Source: Epiperipatus broadwayi (Eukaryota > Onychophora > Udeonychophora > Euonychophora > Peripatidae). Taken from it: a stretch of 64,000 nt of DNA. How positions within the stretch are numbered: position 1 is the stretch's first letter; each line of letters starts with the position of its first letter. The stretch covers positions 3,478,156 through 3,542,155 of the forward strand of contig JAQFVV010012396.1 in assembly GCA_028023455.1 (NCBI GenBank), read 5' to 3'. Positions 1 through 13,350 of the stretch are shown one piece after another. Below the pieces are notes generated by a model. It was given only the letters and a program-made list of their open reading frames with translations. It was not told where the DNA came from and did no database searches. The position numbers and the translations under genes were made by a program.

Positions 1-1230
1 TTTTCCAAATCCATCAGGAGAGGATTTATATATGCGATGAAGCATAGGGCACTGAGGGGGGAACCCTGAGGGAGAGCTTGTGTCAGTTTAAATCCGGAGG
101 TGATATTACCATCCATAGTGATAAAAATTTCCCTGTTGTATAGTAAGTTGCTTATGATCTGGACAGCAGCTGCAGGAACCTTTTATTTTAAAAATTATAA
201 CTTTAACGTTTCCAATAATCTAACAATGCCCATTTCCCCCCTAATTGCGCTGGACTTTGAATCAGATTTTACACATTTGTTTAAATTTTCTTGAATATAC
301 AAAGTTTCATAACATTTATTTCCTTGTAATTTTTAATATAATTTATTACCTGAATATTTTTTTCACAATTCATTTTATAATTTTTTTAAAAAAATAAAAT
401 GGATTACTATTATTGTTTTTTTTTTTTTTAGATTATTTGTAAATATATATAATTATTATGAGAAAAACAAGAAAAGAACTGTAATAAGTTTAATCATTTT
501 TATTTACATATATGTATTTTACTAATTATATTTAATGTATGTATTTTAATAATTATATTTATTGTAATGTAATGTAAATAATGTCCATGGGGGGGGGGCG
601 CTAAAGGGTAATCGATCATGTGATTGTATTAAAAAGCAACATCTTGAAAAGATCCCATTAAGGTATGAAAGCCAGATTCATGTATTAAATAATATTTTTA
701 TTTATAGTGAGTTGATTATTTCAATTTTGTTTTAAATTGATTATTTTTAATTTTATATATAGAACGCAACATTATGGAAAAATTTTAACATTAAAATTTG
801 ATCATTTAAAGTAATATAATTATTATATCAAGTTATAATCACAGTCACATGGCCTTTATTAATTACAAAATGCATGTCTGGGAGAGAATAAACAGATATT
901 ATTAATAATAAAAAATCGAAAAGAGAATAAAATCGGACTGAGCTAAACCTATTACTGAAAGAAATGACAAAATCAGAATACCAAAAGATTATATAAGACA
1001 GAGGAAAAAATCACATATAAACTAGATGAATAAAATAAGGAATTTTATAGATTGAAAAAGCTGGATTAAACTTGAATAAATTTTTGTAAATGATTGATGG
1101 TTATAAGTGATGCTGAAGTATTAAGAAATAATTGATAAAAGTATATGCAAACCTTTGGTCTTCATCCAGAGGACTATGACAATTCCTTCCATAATGGAAA
1201 AAAATTATGTCATATTATAATCAATATTCA
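1..1230. other. AT-rich DNA, no gene seen
   Basis: I see no coding exon, RNA gene or bounded repeat here. A run of G followed by C (about 590-600) and a short GC-richer stretch near 1-160 stand out from the AT background, but neither matches anything I recognise. Open frames are short and have transposon-desert composition. Confidence 0.5.
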
Positions 1231-1231
1231 T

Positions 1232-1333
1232 CCGCCTAGGTTAGAATAATTTGAGATTAATTTATCTGACTAACCTAGATTAATCTAAGACTTATTCATC
1301 TGACTAACCTAGATTAATCTGAGACCTATACCA
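1232..1333. repeat. 34-bp tandem repeat, about three units
   Basis: Two near-identical units start at 1266 and 1300 with the core TCTGACTAACCTAGATTAAT. A more diverged unit lies before them, starting at about 1232. The period is 34 bp and the two good copies differ at only a few positions. It is a small minisatellite with no coding potential. Confidence 0.7.
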
Positions 1334-2840
1334 TAATAATAGGTAGATATAGATTTATGGATTCATAATTAGATTGATATGAGATAATTATCTGAAAAAA
1401 AATCTTAAGCTTACTTGCAAGCTGAAAAATAATACCAATTTTCACTTGACTCAAATTCAAACTCCAGATCACGGAAATGGAAATTGGATATATTATTTGC
1501 TATGCAAAAAATTGTTTAATGCAGTAAATGTTGCTATCTTATAATAAAAACAGATAAAAATTAATTGTAATCGAATTTTTTTCCCACTCAGTTTCATATC
1601 ATTTGTAATTTAATGATATATATCAGATCTCATTTATAATGTAAATTCTATCTAAACGTCATCCAATTACATCTTAAATCTGTAGGAGAAATACATTGCT
1701 TTATTCTAGCAGCTGAAATATAAATAAAATATTTTATTTATTACGTATACAAATATCAAGAGAAATAATGTAATCAGAGAAGAATATAAAAAAGATTCAC
1801 CATCATTACTCTAGACAAATTAAAATTTTTAAAAGAACTTTACTAGATGAGATTTATAAAAATTACTTGGATCCTATGGATAAGTGTAATCAAAAGTTAA
1901 AGCAATTAAATTCTAGATATAAAAAAATATTATTTTCTTTTTCAATTTTATTATATTTTTCATTTTAAAAAATGTGCATTTACAAGTGAGAATTAGTTAG
2001 AAAAGTGTGTGTGCGTGGTGAGGGGGAGGCGGTGAATGAAATGTTACATATTGAAATAACACTTGTATATGTTTAGTTTAAAGAATATGCACATGTATTT
2101 AATAAACAAATATGCAGAATATGAAGAGCAAAGCTTTAGTAACTATAATTAAGCATGGTGTGCCTAGCACGCTTTCGACTTTAAAAAGTAATAAACATAG
2201 CAGGCAAAGCGCTGAAATTTATAATGACAATTACATGTATTTAATATTATTTTTAAAAAAATCTCAGCTGAAAAAAGAAGGTAAAAAGTTTGAGAAACTT
2301 TTTTCTTGCATTAACTATTATCTAATAACGATAGCCATAACTAATGATTATAAATCTTGAGATCAAATGTTTTTACTATGCATTATGTTTTTGCCTTATC
2401 CAAAACTTATTTTTGTTTTTTCATATACTATTGTAATAGTAAATTTAATTATAATATCTACCATTATTAACACACTTTATAATCTGAGTTTCTAACAAGC
2501 AACAATATCTGATTGAGGATTAAGACAATATCGGAAATTTTTTAATTTTAAGTACATACTATTTTAGAAAAGAAAGTATTAATACCAACACACAATTTTG
2601 ATTCATTAGTAAATACATTCTTACATAAACATGAACAGCTCTCTGTTCTAGTACAATCTTCATTAATCTTGACTAATTAGTGATTAGCAGACAATAATAT
2701 ATTTAAATTACTATCAACAGATAATTTTTTGCTTTTGTCTTTATCAAGGAATATGTGAAATTCAATGCACTTATTCATCTGGAAATAATCTTTAACATCT
2801 TTTTTACCATCAAATTAAAAGTTTGGAATTTAAAAAATTC
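1334..2840. other. AT-rich DNA, no gene seen
   Basis: No protein, RNA or repeat could be supported. An 82-codon frame at 2112-2360 has low-complexity composition and no recognisable motif, so it is not called as a gene. Confidence 0.45.
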
Positions 2841-2844
2841 ACAA

Positions 2845-3395
2845 TTTTGAACCCAAGTCAACTTATTTATGTAGTTACATAAATCTGACAGCTTCAGATC
2901 AATAATTACATATTTTTAAATAACTTATTTTTTTAACTGCAGATATCTTTTTTTCTCTAGCCAGAAACATTATTAACAACACAAAATCACATCATTCTTT
3001 AATTTATTATGATGCTATTATAAATTTTTTTAATGCACATTGATTACTAAGTAATATTTATTAAGGCATTAAATCTTTAAGCATTTGCACTTGAAAATAC
3101 GAAGGTAGGAACCTCTACAGATCTTAACCACAAGCTTGTTGTTAAGACCTGTAGAGGTCCCTACCTTCATATTTTTAAGTGCACATGCTTACAACTTGTG
3201 GTTAAGACCTGTAGAGGTCCTATCTTCATATTTTCAAGTGCACATGCTTAAAGGTTTAGTGCCTTAGTAAATATTACTTATATAATGCGATTAGTAAAAT
3301 ATATAATATACTACTAAAAAATATGATTACTGACCTAGAGTCATATTTATGTAACTAAAAAAGCAGATTGATTTGGTTCAAAATCTTAAAGAGGT
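2845..3395. repeat. Long inverted repeat (foldback/MITE-like)
   Basis: The two halves around an AAGCTT centre at 3132-3137 are inverted copies. The inner part is a unit of about 58 bp containing GACCTGTAGAGGTC. It occurs once inverted (about 3080-3131) and twice directly (about 3132-3190 and 3191-3250). Outer parts also pair imperfectly: the left arm stretch ending TTAAGCATTTGCACTTG matches the reverse complement of the stretch after 3240, and the words AGTTACATAAAT and ATTTTGAACC recur in both arms farther out. No target duplication was identified, so the element type is inferred from shape only. Confidence 0.7.
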
Positions 3396-3399
3396 TTTT

Positions 3400-6278
3400 T
3401 TTTTTCATCTAACTTAATAATGACAAAGAGATGCATAAATACTTAATTCTAGCTTTTAACTCCAAACAAGAAAGAAAATAATCTGAAAATGAGAATTTAA
3501 ATGCATTAACAAATGATAATCAATAGTTACTCTAGCTTACTACAGATGACACTATGATAATGAGCCATACTTGTTTATATAAAGAAGTTATAATAAGAAA
3601 TATTATTGCAAAATGTCATAGTTATTATTTTATTTATATTATACAATTTAATGATCTGAAATATTTAATTATTTTAAAACTTTAAACCAAAACCACTAAT
3701 CTCATTAAGATATTTATAAATTTAAAGATAATTAAACATTTTATCAATCCAATTTATAATAATCATATATAAATGCATTCTTAAATAATTGCTATCTTTT
3801 AATAATTCCACATTAAGTACTAATATAGATTTTTAATATTAAAAATTATACATGCTTCAATTTTATATCTAGAAGTAAATGTATTTTTAATTTTTAATGC
3901 AGAGTTATTTAAAGAAAGCAATTATTTAAGAATTCCTTGACATAGAATGATGCTTATATATATGACTGACATAATTATTATTAGACAAAAATAGTGGCAA
4001 TAGATGATAGGTTTTTTAATAACTTGGACCAACTAATGATATATGGTTCATTTACAACAGCATCTTGAAAAACAGTTATATTTTTCTACTACCTGAAATT
4101 ATATATTTTAGAAATAATATAAATATTAATTTGTTTGAGAAATGTAGTTTAATTTTACTTATTACAGTAATCTATCAAAAATATAAATAGTATTATATAC
4201 TGGAATTAAGATATTACACAATTTTGTCTACTTATTAATGTAATAAATTTGTAGTAATAACACAGACAGACATCAGAGTAATATAGAATTACCATTATTA
4301 GTATAATCCATTTACAATTGCATATGGTCATATTCCATCTCCATAAAAATAGAATTTAAAAGCAAAGAATAAAAAAATTATAGGTAAGTTTTATAATGAA
4401 CAAACTAACCTTGAAATATATATATATAACAAATTAAAAATTGTTTTCATTATATATATAAATTCAAATTATGTCTATTTAAAATTATCGAATTGTTTTT
4501 GTTGTAATGTCTAGTTCAGTGTTTGGCATTTGATATTTTATATAATTTAATACAATTGTATGAATTATTGCTGATAAATTAATATCCTTTGACTATTTTG
4601 CTTTTATTTAAAACCACAAATGTATGATGCAAATTTAATGTAATTTAAAAATATGTTAATAATATTCAATTGTATAAATTAGTTTATTGTTTTAAAGCCA
4701 AGATCATTAAATATTACAATGAGTATAATTCAAACATGCAATTTTAAAATTTAAAATCATATTAGATGTTAGAAATATTTCTGTTATTTAAGTTGGGTGA
4801 TATAAAATACGCTAATATAAAAGAAAGTAGTTTATTTAACTTTTTTTTTTAATATAGAAAGTGTCTAAAAAAACCAGAAATGTTTTGTGTATAATATATT
4901 AACTGAGTAATATTAATAGTATTGATTGTTTTATTATACTATCATTTGATGTTACAATAATCTTTTAATATTGTAATAAAAGTTGTAACAAAATATCAGT
5001 GATAATAATATGCAAAGAATAAAAACAAGAACTTGAGTAACATTGTATATAAAAAAAATCAAAGATATAATAGTAATATTAGCGATTAACCCAATGCACA
5101 TGTGCTTTAAAGATAAATTATAATTGAATACTCTTTTTTTTTTCCAGACACGAGATATATTATCTCATATTTTTTACTTCTAGAAAATTAAAAAAGAAAA
5201 TATCTTGACTAAAATAAAACAATTTACATCTTATTATTTCATTCTAAAATTGAGATATATGTATAGGCATACATATATAATAAAACATTGCAAGAGTACA
5301 TTATTAAATAAAATTATAAACGAATTTCATTTAATTTGGATTCACATTTAGTGAAATGGGTTTATTTTTATGATGTAAGATGGTAACTATAGGAAGCATT
5401 ATAAAAGAAAAAAGAACAACGTTAAACTTTAAATATTTTTTATTAATTAATTTGTTTTGATATAATAAAAACTAAGTTTTTACTTTTGAAATTGTTGCAA
5501 AACATAAGCCTTAATTTATTATTTAAGAAGATACCTCTTAAAAAATATCAGAATTTTTTCTTTCCACTAACTTTATTAAAAAGGATGGCATCAAAATATA
5601 TAAAAAAATAGAAAAATAAAATCTATTTATTTTGTTTTTTGGTAATGAAAACATAATTACCATAATAAAAGTTAAATATTTTACTTATTTAGGAACAAAA
5701 TATCTATTATTAATACTAGCATTTTCAAAACTATTTTTTAAAAAACTATATAAAAAACAATCAAAATATAAAAAAACTTTTGAATTAAAATTAATAAGAA
5801 CCTTGAGCTTGTTTGCAAAACACAATTTTTTAATAACACACTCTATGTTACTTAGTTTTAAGCATAAATTATCTTAAGTAATAATTTTATTTTATATTTA
5901 TTTTTTGAATATAACTTTGTTGAAAATACTTTTTCACATAAATAGTTGATGTAAAATGGTATTAAAAAATTGAATAGCTTTATCTAAAATTGTTCTTTCT
6001 CCAAATCTAAACATTTACATTATTTAAATAAATAGTTAGATATAATTTTTCAAAAACACTTTACATTTCATATACCATCTGTAAATATATAATGTTCCAC
6101 TGGTCATACCCATACCATAGTCAAGAATCACTGATTTAAGTTACTAAAAAACAAAGTAGTTAGAATGTTTTTTAAAAGATATTTATTCTTTTTTTTTATC
6201 ACAGATATTACTGATAAATATTTATATTCCACTTGTGTATATATATTATATCATCCTGGATAGATTTAAATATGCATT

Positions 6279-6280
<2 letters not shown>
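3400..6280. other. AT-rich DNA, no gene seen
   Basis: Long A/T runs and short open frames only. The 81-codon frame at 5632-5877 is lysine/leucine/phenylalanine-rich, as expected by chance in AT-rich DNA. No motif, splice pattern or RNA gene was recognised. Confidence 0.45.

Positions 6281-6282
<2 letters not shown>

Positions 6283-6345
<63 letters not shown>
6283..6345. repeat. (AT)n microsatellite
   Basis: Uninterrupted TA dinucleotide repeat of about 31 units. It is worth noting because the LTR elements elsewhere in the window are inserted in tracts of this kind; this one is empty. Confidence 0.95.
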
Positions 6346-6347
<2 letters not shown>

Positions 6348-7920
6348 CCAATTAAAACTTGGTGTATATTTGGTATGTGATGGAATATCAAGAATATTTT
6401 ATTATTATTATTATTAGCTGATTTTTAATAGAGAATATATTAATCAAAAGCAGAGAAGTAGGTTACCATGACAACAAAATATTAAGGCCAGAAATGCATT
6501 ATTATTATTGCAACATAAAAATTGTGAATGAATTTTATTCATTTAAAATGCATTTATAAATAATAATGTTTATGATTTTCAATGTGTTTTTTGATTATTG
6601 CATTTATAAAAATAGATTATAAACAATACACATGAATATTTTAATGCATTAAATGTGTTTGTTGTTATGTTATATATAATGATTATATTAAAATTATTTC
6701 ATTTTACTATTGTTGTAAAAATAATTTTAAATATGGAATACAGGATAATTTCAGTAATAGAGTCATAAAGAGTATTAGTTTGGATTTAGCGATGTCAATT
6801 GTACAAGATTATAAAAGAGACTGGATGATATTATTAACTCTCCTTCTAACATTTTGATTTTTATATATGCAAACCTAAGCTCTTTCATATAATTTTTTTT
6901 ATTTATTTTAAAAGTATTTACTTCCATAAAATATGATGGGGTAAGAATGATTATATTTGTCCAATAAAACTGGACAGGATTATTGAAATTTGTTAAAGGA
7001 ATGAGAAAGTAAATTCATAGCTTTCGAAGTCATTCTTATTTTCTTTACTGAAAATGAATATCACATGAACAAAATGTTTCAATAATAAAATATAAAAGAT
7101 AACAGCATAATATTGTGTATAAGGATTATTGTCATTTGCAGATATTGTTTTGTGATATTGATAAATTATTTCAACACAGGATTGTTATGGGTGGAAACTG
7201 GAATCTGCTTGTTTATTATATCTGTTAGTATCAAATAACTGCTAAATGAAAGAATAACTTTAATATTTAGAGAATATCAAAATTAATAAAATGTGTTTTG
7301 TATCAGATAACCTTTCATGATATTTCTACCTTATTTGGAGTATTAAAGTATTGTCAAATTATAATTCAAGGCATAGACATTGGAACTGTGGTATTACTTT
7401 AAAGATCATATTGGAGAATAATTAATCAGGTCATATGCTAATATGTATTATTTTTTGTTAATATAAGTGGTTATTATATTTTAAGTTAAATATCTTTTTT
7501 TTTATAATAATAAAATATAATTAAGTTATCTAAATTTAAATTTATATCTCAAATTTTAATAACTGATTTTAAAAATATCCTATTATTCATTGGTTACAAA
7601 TTATTTTTGAATATAACATAAATATTATGAGTCGAAAAGAACTAAAAATTGTAGCAATTATTCATTGGTATTTTATTAAAACAATGTGAATAATAGGCAT
7701 ACTTATGTTTATTATATTTCATTTCAATTAATTATTTTATTATAAAGATTAGAAATGTTATTAACTTTCTTATATTTCAAGAGTGTATTTGTTTAACGTT
7801 TTGTGTCACATTGGTAAACATATTATAGATTAAACATTTTATAGGTAAATTTTGATGTACAATTGCCTATTTTATAAAATTGATTTCAACAGAAAATATA
7901 TCTCTAATATTTAATTAAGA
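6346..7920. other. AT-rich DNA, no gene seen
   Basis: No coding or structural feature could be supported on either strand between the (AT)n tract and the Penelope-like element. Confidence 0.45.
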
Positions 7921-7924
7921 TTAT

Positions 7925-8560
7925 ATGTAAAATAAAGATTGAAGTCATAGAAAATATGTAAAAGATGAATAAATAATAATCAATATGGGTTACAAAGTCC
8001 CATCTATGTTCCAGAATTGAACATCCAGTATTTGTTAAAAGGAACACTATTGGCTCATTATGTTTATTTTATGTGTGGAACTAATTATATCCCAAGACTC
8101 TTTGATTTTACATTTTCTATGATTGCTTTCTAGGCAAACAATCTTGTCAGAAGCAGTTCTAAAAGCATGACTGGAAGTTATTTTGTGTTCTCCAAACACT
8201 GAACTATCTGTTATATAGATGAGGGTGCTGGGATATCCTGGATTTCATGTTGGCATGAGTCTTCCCAAAGTATTTGCTATTACTGAAGGGGCAGGCTATG
8301 GATTAAACTAGGTGAGCAACTTGTCCTTAGAATAATTATTAATAAGTATGTTGAGGGAAGTAGGGCATTGGAAATTGATATATCTTTTTAGAAAGACTGG
8401 AGGTTAATCTTATGTGGATGTTAGTGATTGGGGGTATGACATGTTTACATCTGTTACAAAATTCCCTAATCTTATTGTTAAACCTGGGGAGAGAATAACT
8501 TGCTTGGATTAAGTATCTATTCTAAGATTCCAGATTGACTTTGGTATTAAGCATAAATTT
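7925..8560 (-). repeat. Left direct repeat (pseudo-LTR) of Penelope-like element
   Basis: This stretch matches 10203-10990 in the same orientation, with a gap of about 150 bp. Shared words include CATCTATGTTCCA, AAAAGCATGACTGG, TTGGCATGA, GGCTATGGA and GTGTGGATGTTAGTGAT. The divergence is considerable, so the duplication is old. The reverse-transcriptase remains on the minus strand lie between the copies. Penelope-like elements commonly occur with such flanking direct repeats ('pseudo-LTRs') because copies are arranged partly in tandem. Confidence 0.65.
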
Positions 8561-8829
8561 GAACAGTTTAAAGTATCTAAACAAGAAAGCTCTAAAACCT
8601 GCAACTTTGTATTGGAAAGGAATTCACATGTGAATGTAACTAGCTTTTAATATTGATGAGCTTAACTACTATGAAATAAACAATAAAGTGAGTTTGTTTA
8701 GTTCATTTTAAGTCAAGGTATTTAAGACGCTGTTGGTAGTCCTCATCCTCACATGTCCATTTGATAATTTGGAAACAGTTTAGAATTATCAAACCTCCCA
8801 AGAATCAAATTAGGAGGGACAAACAAAAA

Positions 8830-9830
8830 CATCATTAATATATATGGTATATATAATACACCTGTGTTTTGTCAAATTGCATAATTTTTGATAGAATGCA
8901 ATGGCCAGATCATATATGATTCTGCTGATAGAAAGCCCCATAGGCAATTCGTTATCATAGAAAATATTTCATTCCAAAATGAAGCATATATGGGATCATT
9001 AATCCACCCTAATTAATCAGTAATGAATTGAGCTTCTTTTCACTAATTGTAATAAGTTAGAGCATTTCTTGAATAATTTTAATGGACCATACTCTATTGA
9101 CTGAGCTGTAAAGTTTGGTGATATCAAATGAAGCCATTTTGTAATCATCCTGAATCTTGGAATTTTTAATAATGTTTACAAAATCAATGACGATTTGATT
9201 ATTAAGAAACTGGAAACCAAATACAGATTGGATCCATTCTGTAATGAGTTTTGCATTCCTGCTTATGGAGTTTTATGTTTGTGAATATCCAAGGTGGAAT
9301 AGCTATGGAGGGATAAATACACAAGTAGTTGAGGTAAGTGATTGCCTTACTATCATGTTTTCTTGAAATGTTAGAGATTCTTGAGATTGTAGTTTCTTAT
9401 GCACTTAAATTTTAAAGACTGAATTTGGAGCAGAATTTTCTTGAGGTAGATAGAGTTTTGTATTAAAACAAAGCAGTTGCCTTTGTCTTCTTTGAGGCAA
9501 ATCATGTTATTTTATGCAAGAAGCATGTTAAAACTATTGACTTGTTTGCTCCAGTATCTGGATGAAGGAACATGACAATGAGTGACAATATAGTTGGCAT
9601 TTTTCATTAGAAAATCTTTGTTTGAGCTTTTATCAAGTGCAACCTTGACATCAGCAGCCAACCCAATTTGGAGGCTAGCCATCTATCACCAACAAATTGT
9701 GGATTAAGTTGTAACAGAGAAGTTTGTGCATGAGTAGGACTCATTCCAAAAAGGATAACAACATTGGAAGACTGAATTGGCTCAGGGAGGTGTACACTCT
9801 GTTTATTGGCTGAAAAATCTTTTTCCATGT
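8830..9830 (-). pseudogene. Penelope-like element reverse transcriptase, decayed
   Basis: Read on the minus strand and allowing frameshifts, a Penelope-type RT core appears in the expected order. A KEDKGNCFVL segment (about 9450-9510) corresponds to the family's K-A-D-K-G-N motif. QIVIDFVNIIKN leads into DDYKMASFDITKLYSSV (about 9090-9155), matching the 'SFDV..L' catalytic block. NELPMGLSIS (about 8920-8950) corresponds to the 'GLPMGSPLSP' block. YIND sits where the second catalytic YVDD would be. The N-terminal part carries LLQLNPQFV (9607-9828), similar to the 'LLxLGPKFVP' block before the RT. Many stops and frameshifts make it non-functional. I did not find a GIY-YIG endonuclease. Family assignment rests on motif order recognised by eye. 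Confidence 0.65.
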
Positions 9831-10134
9831 ATTTCTTAGTAATCTTGCCTTATAAAATGTTGCATCTGAACAATATTTTGTCTGTGGTGGGAAAACAAGA
9901 ATTTAAAAAACTGAGTTTGTGTGAAATTTGTTGGAGCTGAGCTTTGATGTCTGTTATCATAAACTTAAGAAGTTGGACTCATAGAGAGAACAATGCAGAG
10001 TTATAATTTTAAATTGAATGGTTAATTGTGATATCACAATATCTGGGAAAGATTTTATATTTGAGGCATGACTGAAAAAATTTAAGGTGCTTTTGAAATT
10101 GAATGTAGGTTTTGTTAAACTTCAACAAAGAACA

Positions 10135-10208
10135 TACATGCATTAGCAGGCAGTTGCCTGGGTTGTGGATTCACATCCTGGTCAATGCTATGACACTTAA
10201 AAAAATGC
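10135..10208 (+). repeat. tRNA-type SINE 3' fragment
   Basis: A B-box-like GGATTCACATCC is followed by CTGGTCAATGCTATGACACT and an A run. The same module occurs on the minus strand at 57057-57155 with a fuller tRNA-like head. Only the 3' half is recognisable here. It lies inside the Penelope-like locus, at the start of the right direct repeat. Whether it is an independent SINE insertion or sequence the SINE shares with that element is unclear. Confidence 0.5.
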
Positions 10209-10990
10209 AATATGTAAAATAAAAGTTGAAACTGTACAAAATATGTAAAAGAAGAATAAATAATAAATATGACTGAAACAATAAGTTTAATTAACTGCTA
10301 GGTCAACTTTCAACATGGAATGTCTATATAAAAGCATAACTGAGAGATGATTGGCAATACAGTGACAGTGCAATTAAGGGTTAGGAGATATGCATAATTT
10401 TTTATATAATAGGTGTTATTAAGCACCATCTATGTTCCAAAATTCAACATGCAGGGTTTGTAGAGGGGACCAATACTGGCTTGTATGTTTATTGTACATA
10501 TGGAATTAATTATAATAATATGCCAAACTTGTTTGATTTTACATCTTCTATGATTACTTTCAAAATAATCTTGGAAGATGCAGGTTTAAAAGCATGACTG
10601 GTTATTTTCTCATGTTTTACCAATACTGAGCTATATGATGGATTAGTTTTAGCTCTGTTATATAGATAAGTGTGTTAAGTTATCCAGGATTTCAAGTTGG
10701 CATGAATATCCCGAGTATTTGTTATTTCAGGATAGATAGGCTATGGAACAAATTAGTTGAGCTTTGTCATTATTTTTGAGCTTTTCCTTATAATTATTAT
10801 TGTGTGTTTGAGAGAAGGAGGGCATCAAAATCCAATATTAAATTCTTTAGAAAGAATAAAGGTTAATTTTGTGTGGATGTTAGTGATAAAAGGCATATTG
10901 ATCCAGGGTTTTAGAGTGGGGTTTGTTAAACATGAGATAAAAATAAACTGCTTGGATTAGGTCTCTCTTTTATGATTTCAGATTACCTTT
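10203..10990 (-). repeat. Right direct repeat (pseudo-LTR) of Penelope-like element
   Basis: Second copy of the repeat at 7925-8560, about 2.4 kb away, in the same orientation. It contains about 150 bp (about 10270-10420) absent from the left copy. In the minus-strand sense it lies upstream of the reverse transcriptase. The open frame at 10757-10960 on the plus strand is within this repeat and has no recognised function. Confidence 0.65.
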
Positions 10991-10999
10991 AGCATCAGC

Positions 11000-12100
11000 C
11001 ATTTCAAACACTTATTTTTTTTATCTGTCATATATTTTTTAATATATTCATTGTTAATAAACTTTAAATTCATTTAAAACAATTAAGCTTGTTTAGTTGT
11101 CACAATGCAAATCTATTGGCTAATAGTATTTTGACAAGATAATATTTATGTATTGACTTACACCACATAATTTATTATAAGTAATCTTTAAACAGTCTGG
11201 AAATGACATTATAGGATTGGTAACTGTTTATGCAATTATATATTATTCTTTTTGTATTAAATTTAATATTTTATCATTTGGACCAGATACACATTTTATG
11301 TGATAACAAATTACTTGATTTGGAATTATTAGATATTTAATAGGTAATTAGAAGTTTATTATAATTATTTTATTAGTTATATATAACAGTTATGTTTTGA
11401 CAAAAATTTATATCTGAACTAATTTGATAATTTATAAAGTACAAATGTAATAATTATTTAAAATAAATAAAGGCAATGACAATTAAGTGCTTGCATATTC
11501 CTTTAGACAACTATTTATTGGATGAATATTATAGCAAGTTAGTATTTAGTTATAAAGATGGTACTCTTGTTATATTATAAAGCTGGTAATAGTATATATC
11601 AAAATAGATATTTGAAGTTGATTAAATAAAATGATTTGCTTTAATTACATTTAAAAGCTCATTAACATAGATAGTAAATTTAATTTAAATTTTAAACTCA
11701 TATTGACATTTGATTATAATAGATTATTAATATTAGACATATTAAGGTAATTATGATTTAAAGTTTAGCAATTTAGCTTTATAGATTTGAAAGATAATTA
11801 GCAAAAGTGTCAAATAAGAATCTTTATTTTAGCTAAGGTTGTCATGATTGGATATCATAAATTTTAAGGTTATTTAAAGGGTGAATATAGTGATATATAC
11901 TAAATTAATCGATCTTGTGTACTGTATTTTATTATAGTTTAGTATTGAAATATTTCAATCTTAGTACAATTTAAAGTTATAAAGTTACAAAGTTTTAAAA
12001 GAGACTGTTTTATATATTTTATTAAAAATAGATTAATATACATAAATTTGTAGGTTAGCAAGATCTTTTATCATTTTTAAGTAAGTCATTTCATTACAAT
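11000..12100. other. AT-rich DNA, no gene seen
   Basis: No coding exon, RNA gene or bounded repeat was recognised. Confidence 0.45.
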
Positions 12101-12700
12101 TGATTTATTTAATAAGAGCATATTACTATTTTAAGATATAACTTCATTAGTATTATCTCTATTTCCAATTTTTTTATTATTATTTTCATGTTATTCAAGA
12201 CCCACTAATGACCAACTATTAGATTAGTTACTTAATTACAATTAATGTTTTAAGTTTTCAAGTTATATTAAAGTTGTCATTTCTTATTCTTATCATTTTC
12301 ATTTTGTTGCAAATAGCTTCTGAATTGGTAGCACATATTAAGGCCATTATTTTTATTCACTCATGAAATATTTTATTCACTTATAGTGTTCAATTGTTAG
12401 GATAGGTTTATATCATTATAAATGGTGTCTCAATTCATGAGGAATATTAAAATTGATCTTCCTCATGCTTTGTCATCATTTATTCTGTTATAGATAGTTT
12501 GTCCAATATAGACACATTATTATTTATAAGACAATATTGTTCCATTATTGTTGTTTTTATTTCCAATTCATTACAAATGATAATTAACAATTAGATTACA
12601 GTTGTATTCTATTACAAATGTCATTGCGATTCAGGGACAATATTAAACCAGGTCCATTCTTTCATAATTCATTTTCAATCTGTTACAATAGATATATAAA
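12100..12700. repeat. Degenerate dispersed or tandem repeat
   Basis: Variants of a phrase like TTCATTNTGTTACAAATAG recur several times (about 12295, 12480, 12560, 12610 and 12670) at irregular spacing. Similar phrases appear at 18520-18800. The pattern suggests an old, strongly diverged tandem repeat. By-eye evidence only. Confidence 0.3.
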
Positions 12701-13220
12701 AAAATTAATTTTATAATTTTATATGTTAATAAATGTTTAAGGCCATCAAGTAATGTTTATCATAATTTTTGAAGTTTACTATATTAAAAGAGACAGTAAT
12801 GTTTTGCCTATTCACTTATTTTAAATTACAATAGGTTTTGGTAAATAAATTAAATTTTCATGTGCATGTATAAATAATATATCCATATATTTAGGTTATT
12901 ATGTAAATTTAAAATCGCATATAATTTTAAAAGTAATGTTATTATTAAAATGATATAAAAATGTAATAATCTTTTTGTTAAAAAACAGATGTATTTTGTT
13001 TTAAAAAAATAAAATGGTAAAATTATTGTGTTATCTTCATTTTGAGATATTATAAAATATTGTTTATCTTATAAAATGGAAAAAAAAATTTTTTTGTTAG
13101 AGATGTTGGTTTTATTCAAATGAACTCTAATTAAAGTGCATTAATTATCTTTTAAAAGTATAAATTTTGAATTTATTATTAACAGCAGTATCTAAGTAAT
13201 GATCTCAAAAATTACTTCAA

Positions 13221-13350
13221 CTAACAAATGATATAAATTTGTGCATGATTTTATTTTGTAGGTCTTACATAATTGTCTTTACCTTCTAACAAATGATATA
13301 AATTTGTCCATGATTTTATTTTGTAGGTCTTACATAATTGTCTTTACCTT
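13221..13350. repeat. 65-bp tandem duplication
   Basis: Two adjacent copies, 13221-13285 and 13286-13350, begin CTAACAAATGATATAAATTT and end TGTCTTTACCTT. I find one mismatch (GTGC versus GTCC). The high identity indicates a recent event in otherwise old sequence. Confidence 0.9.
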
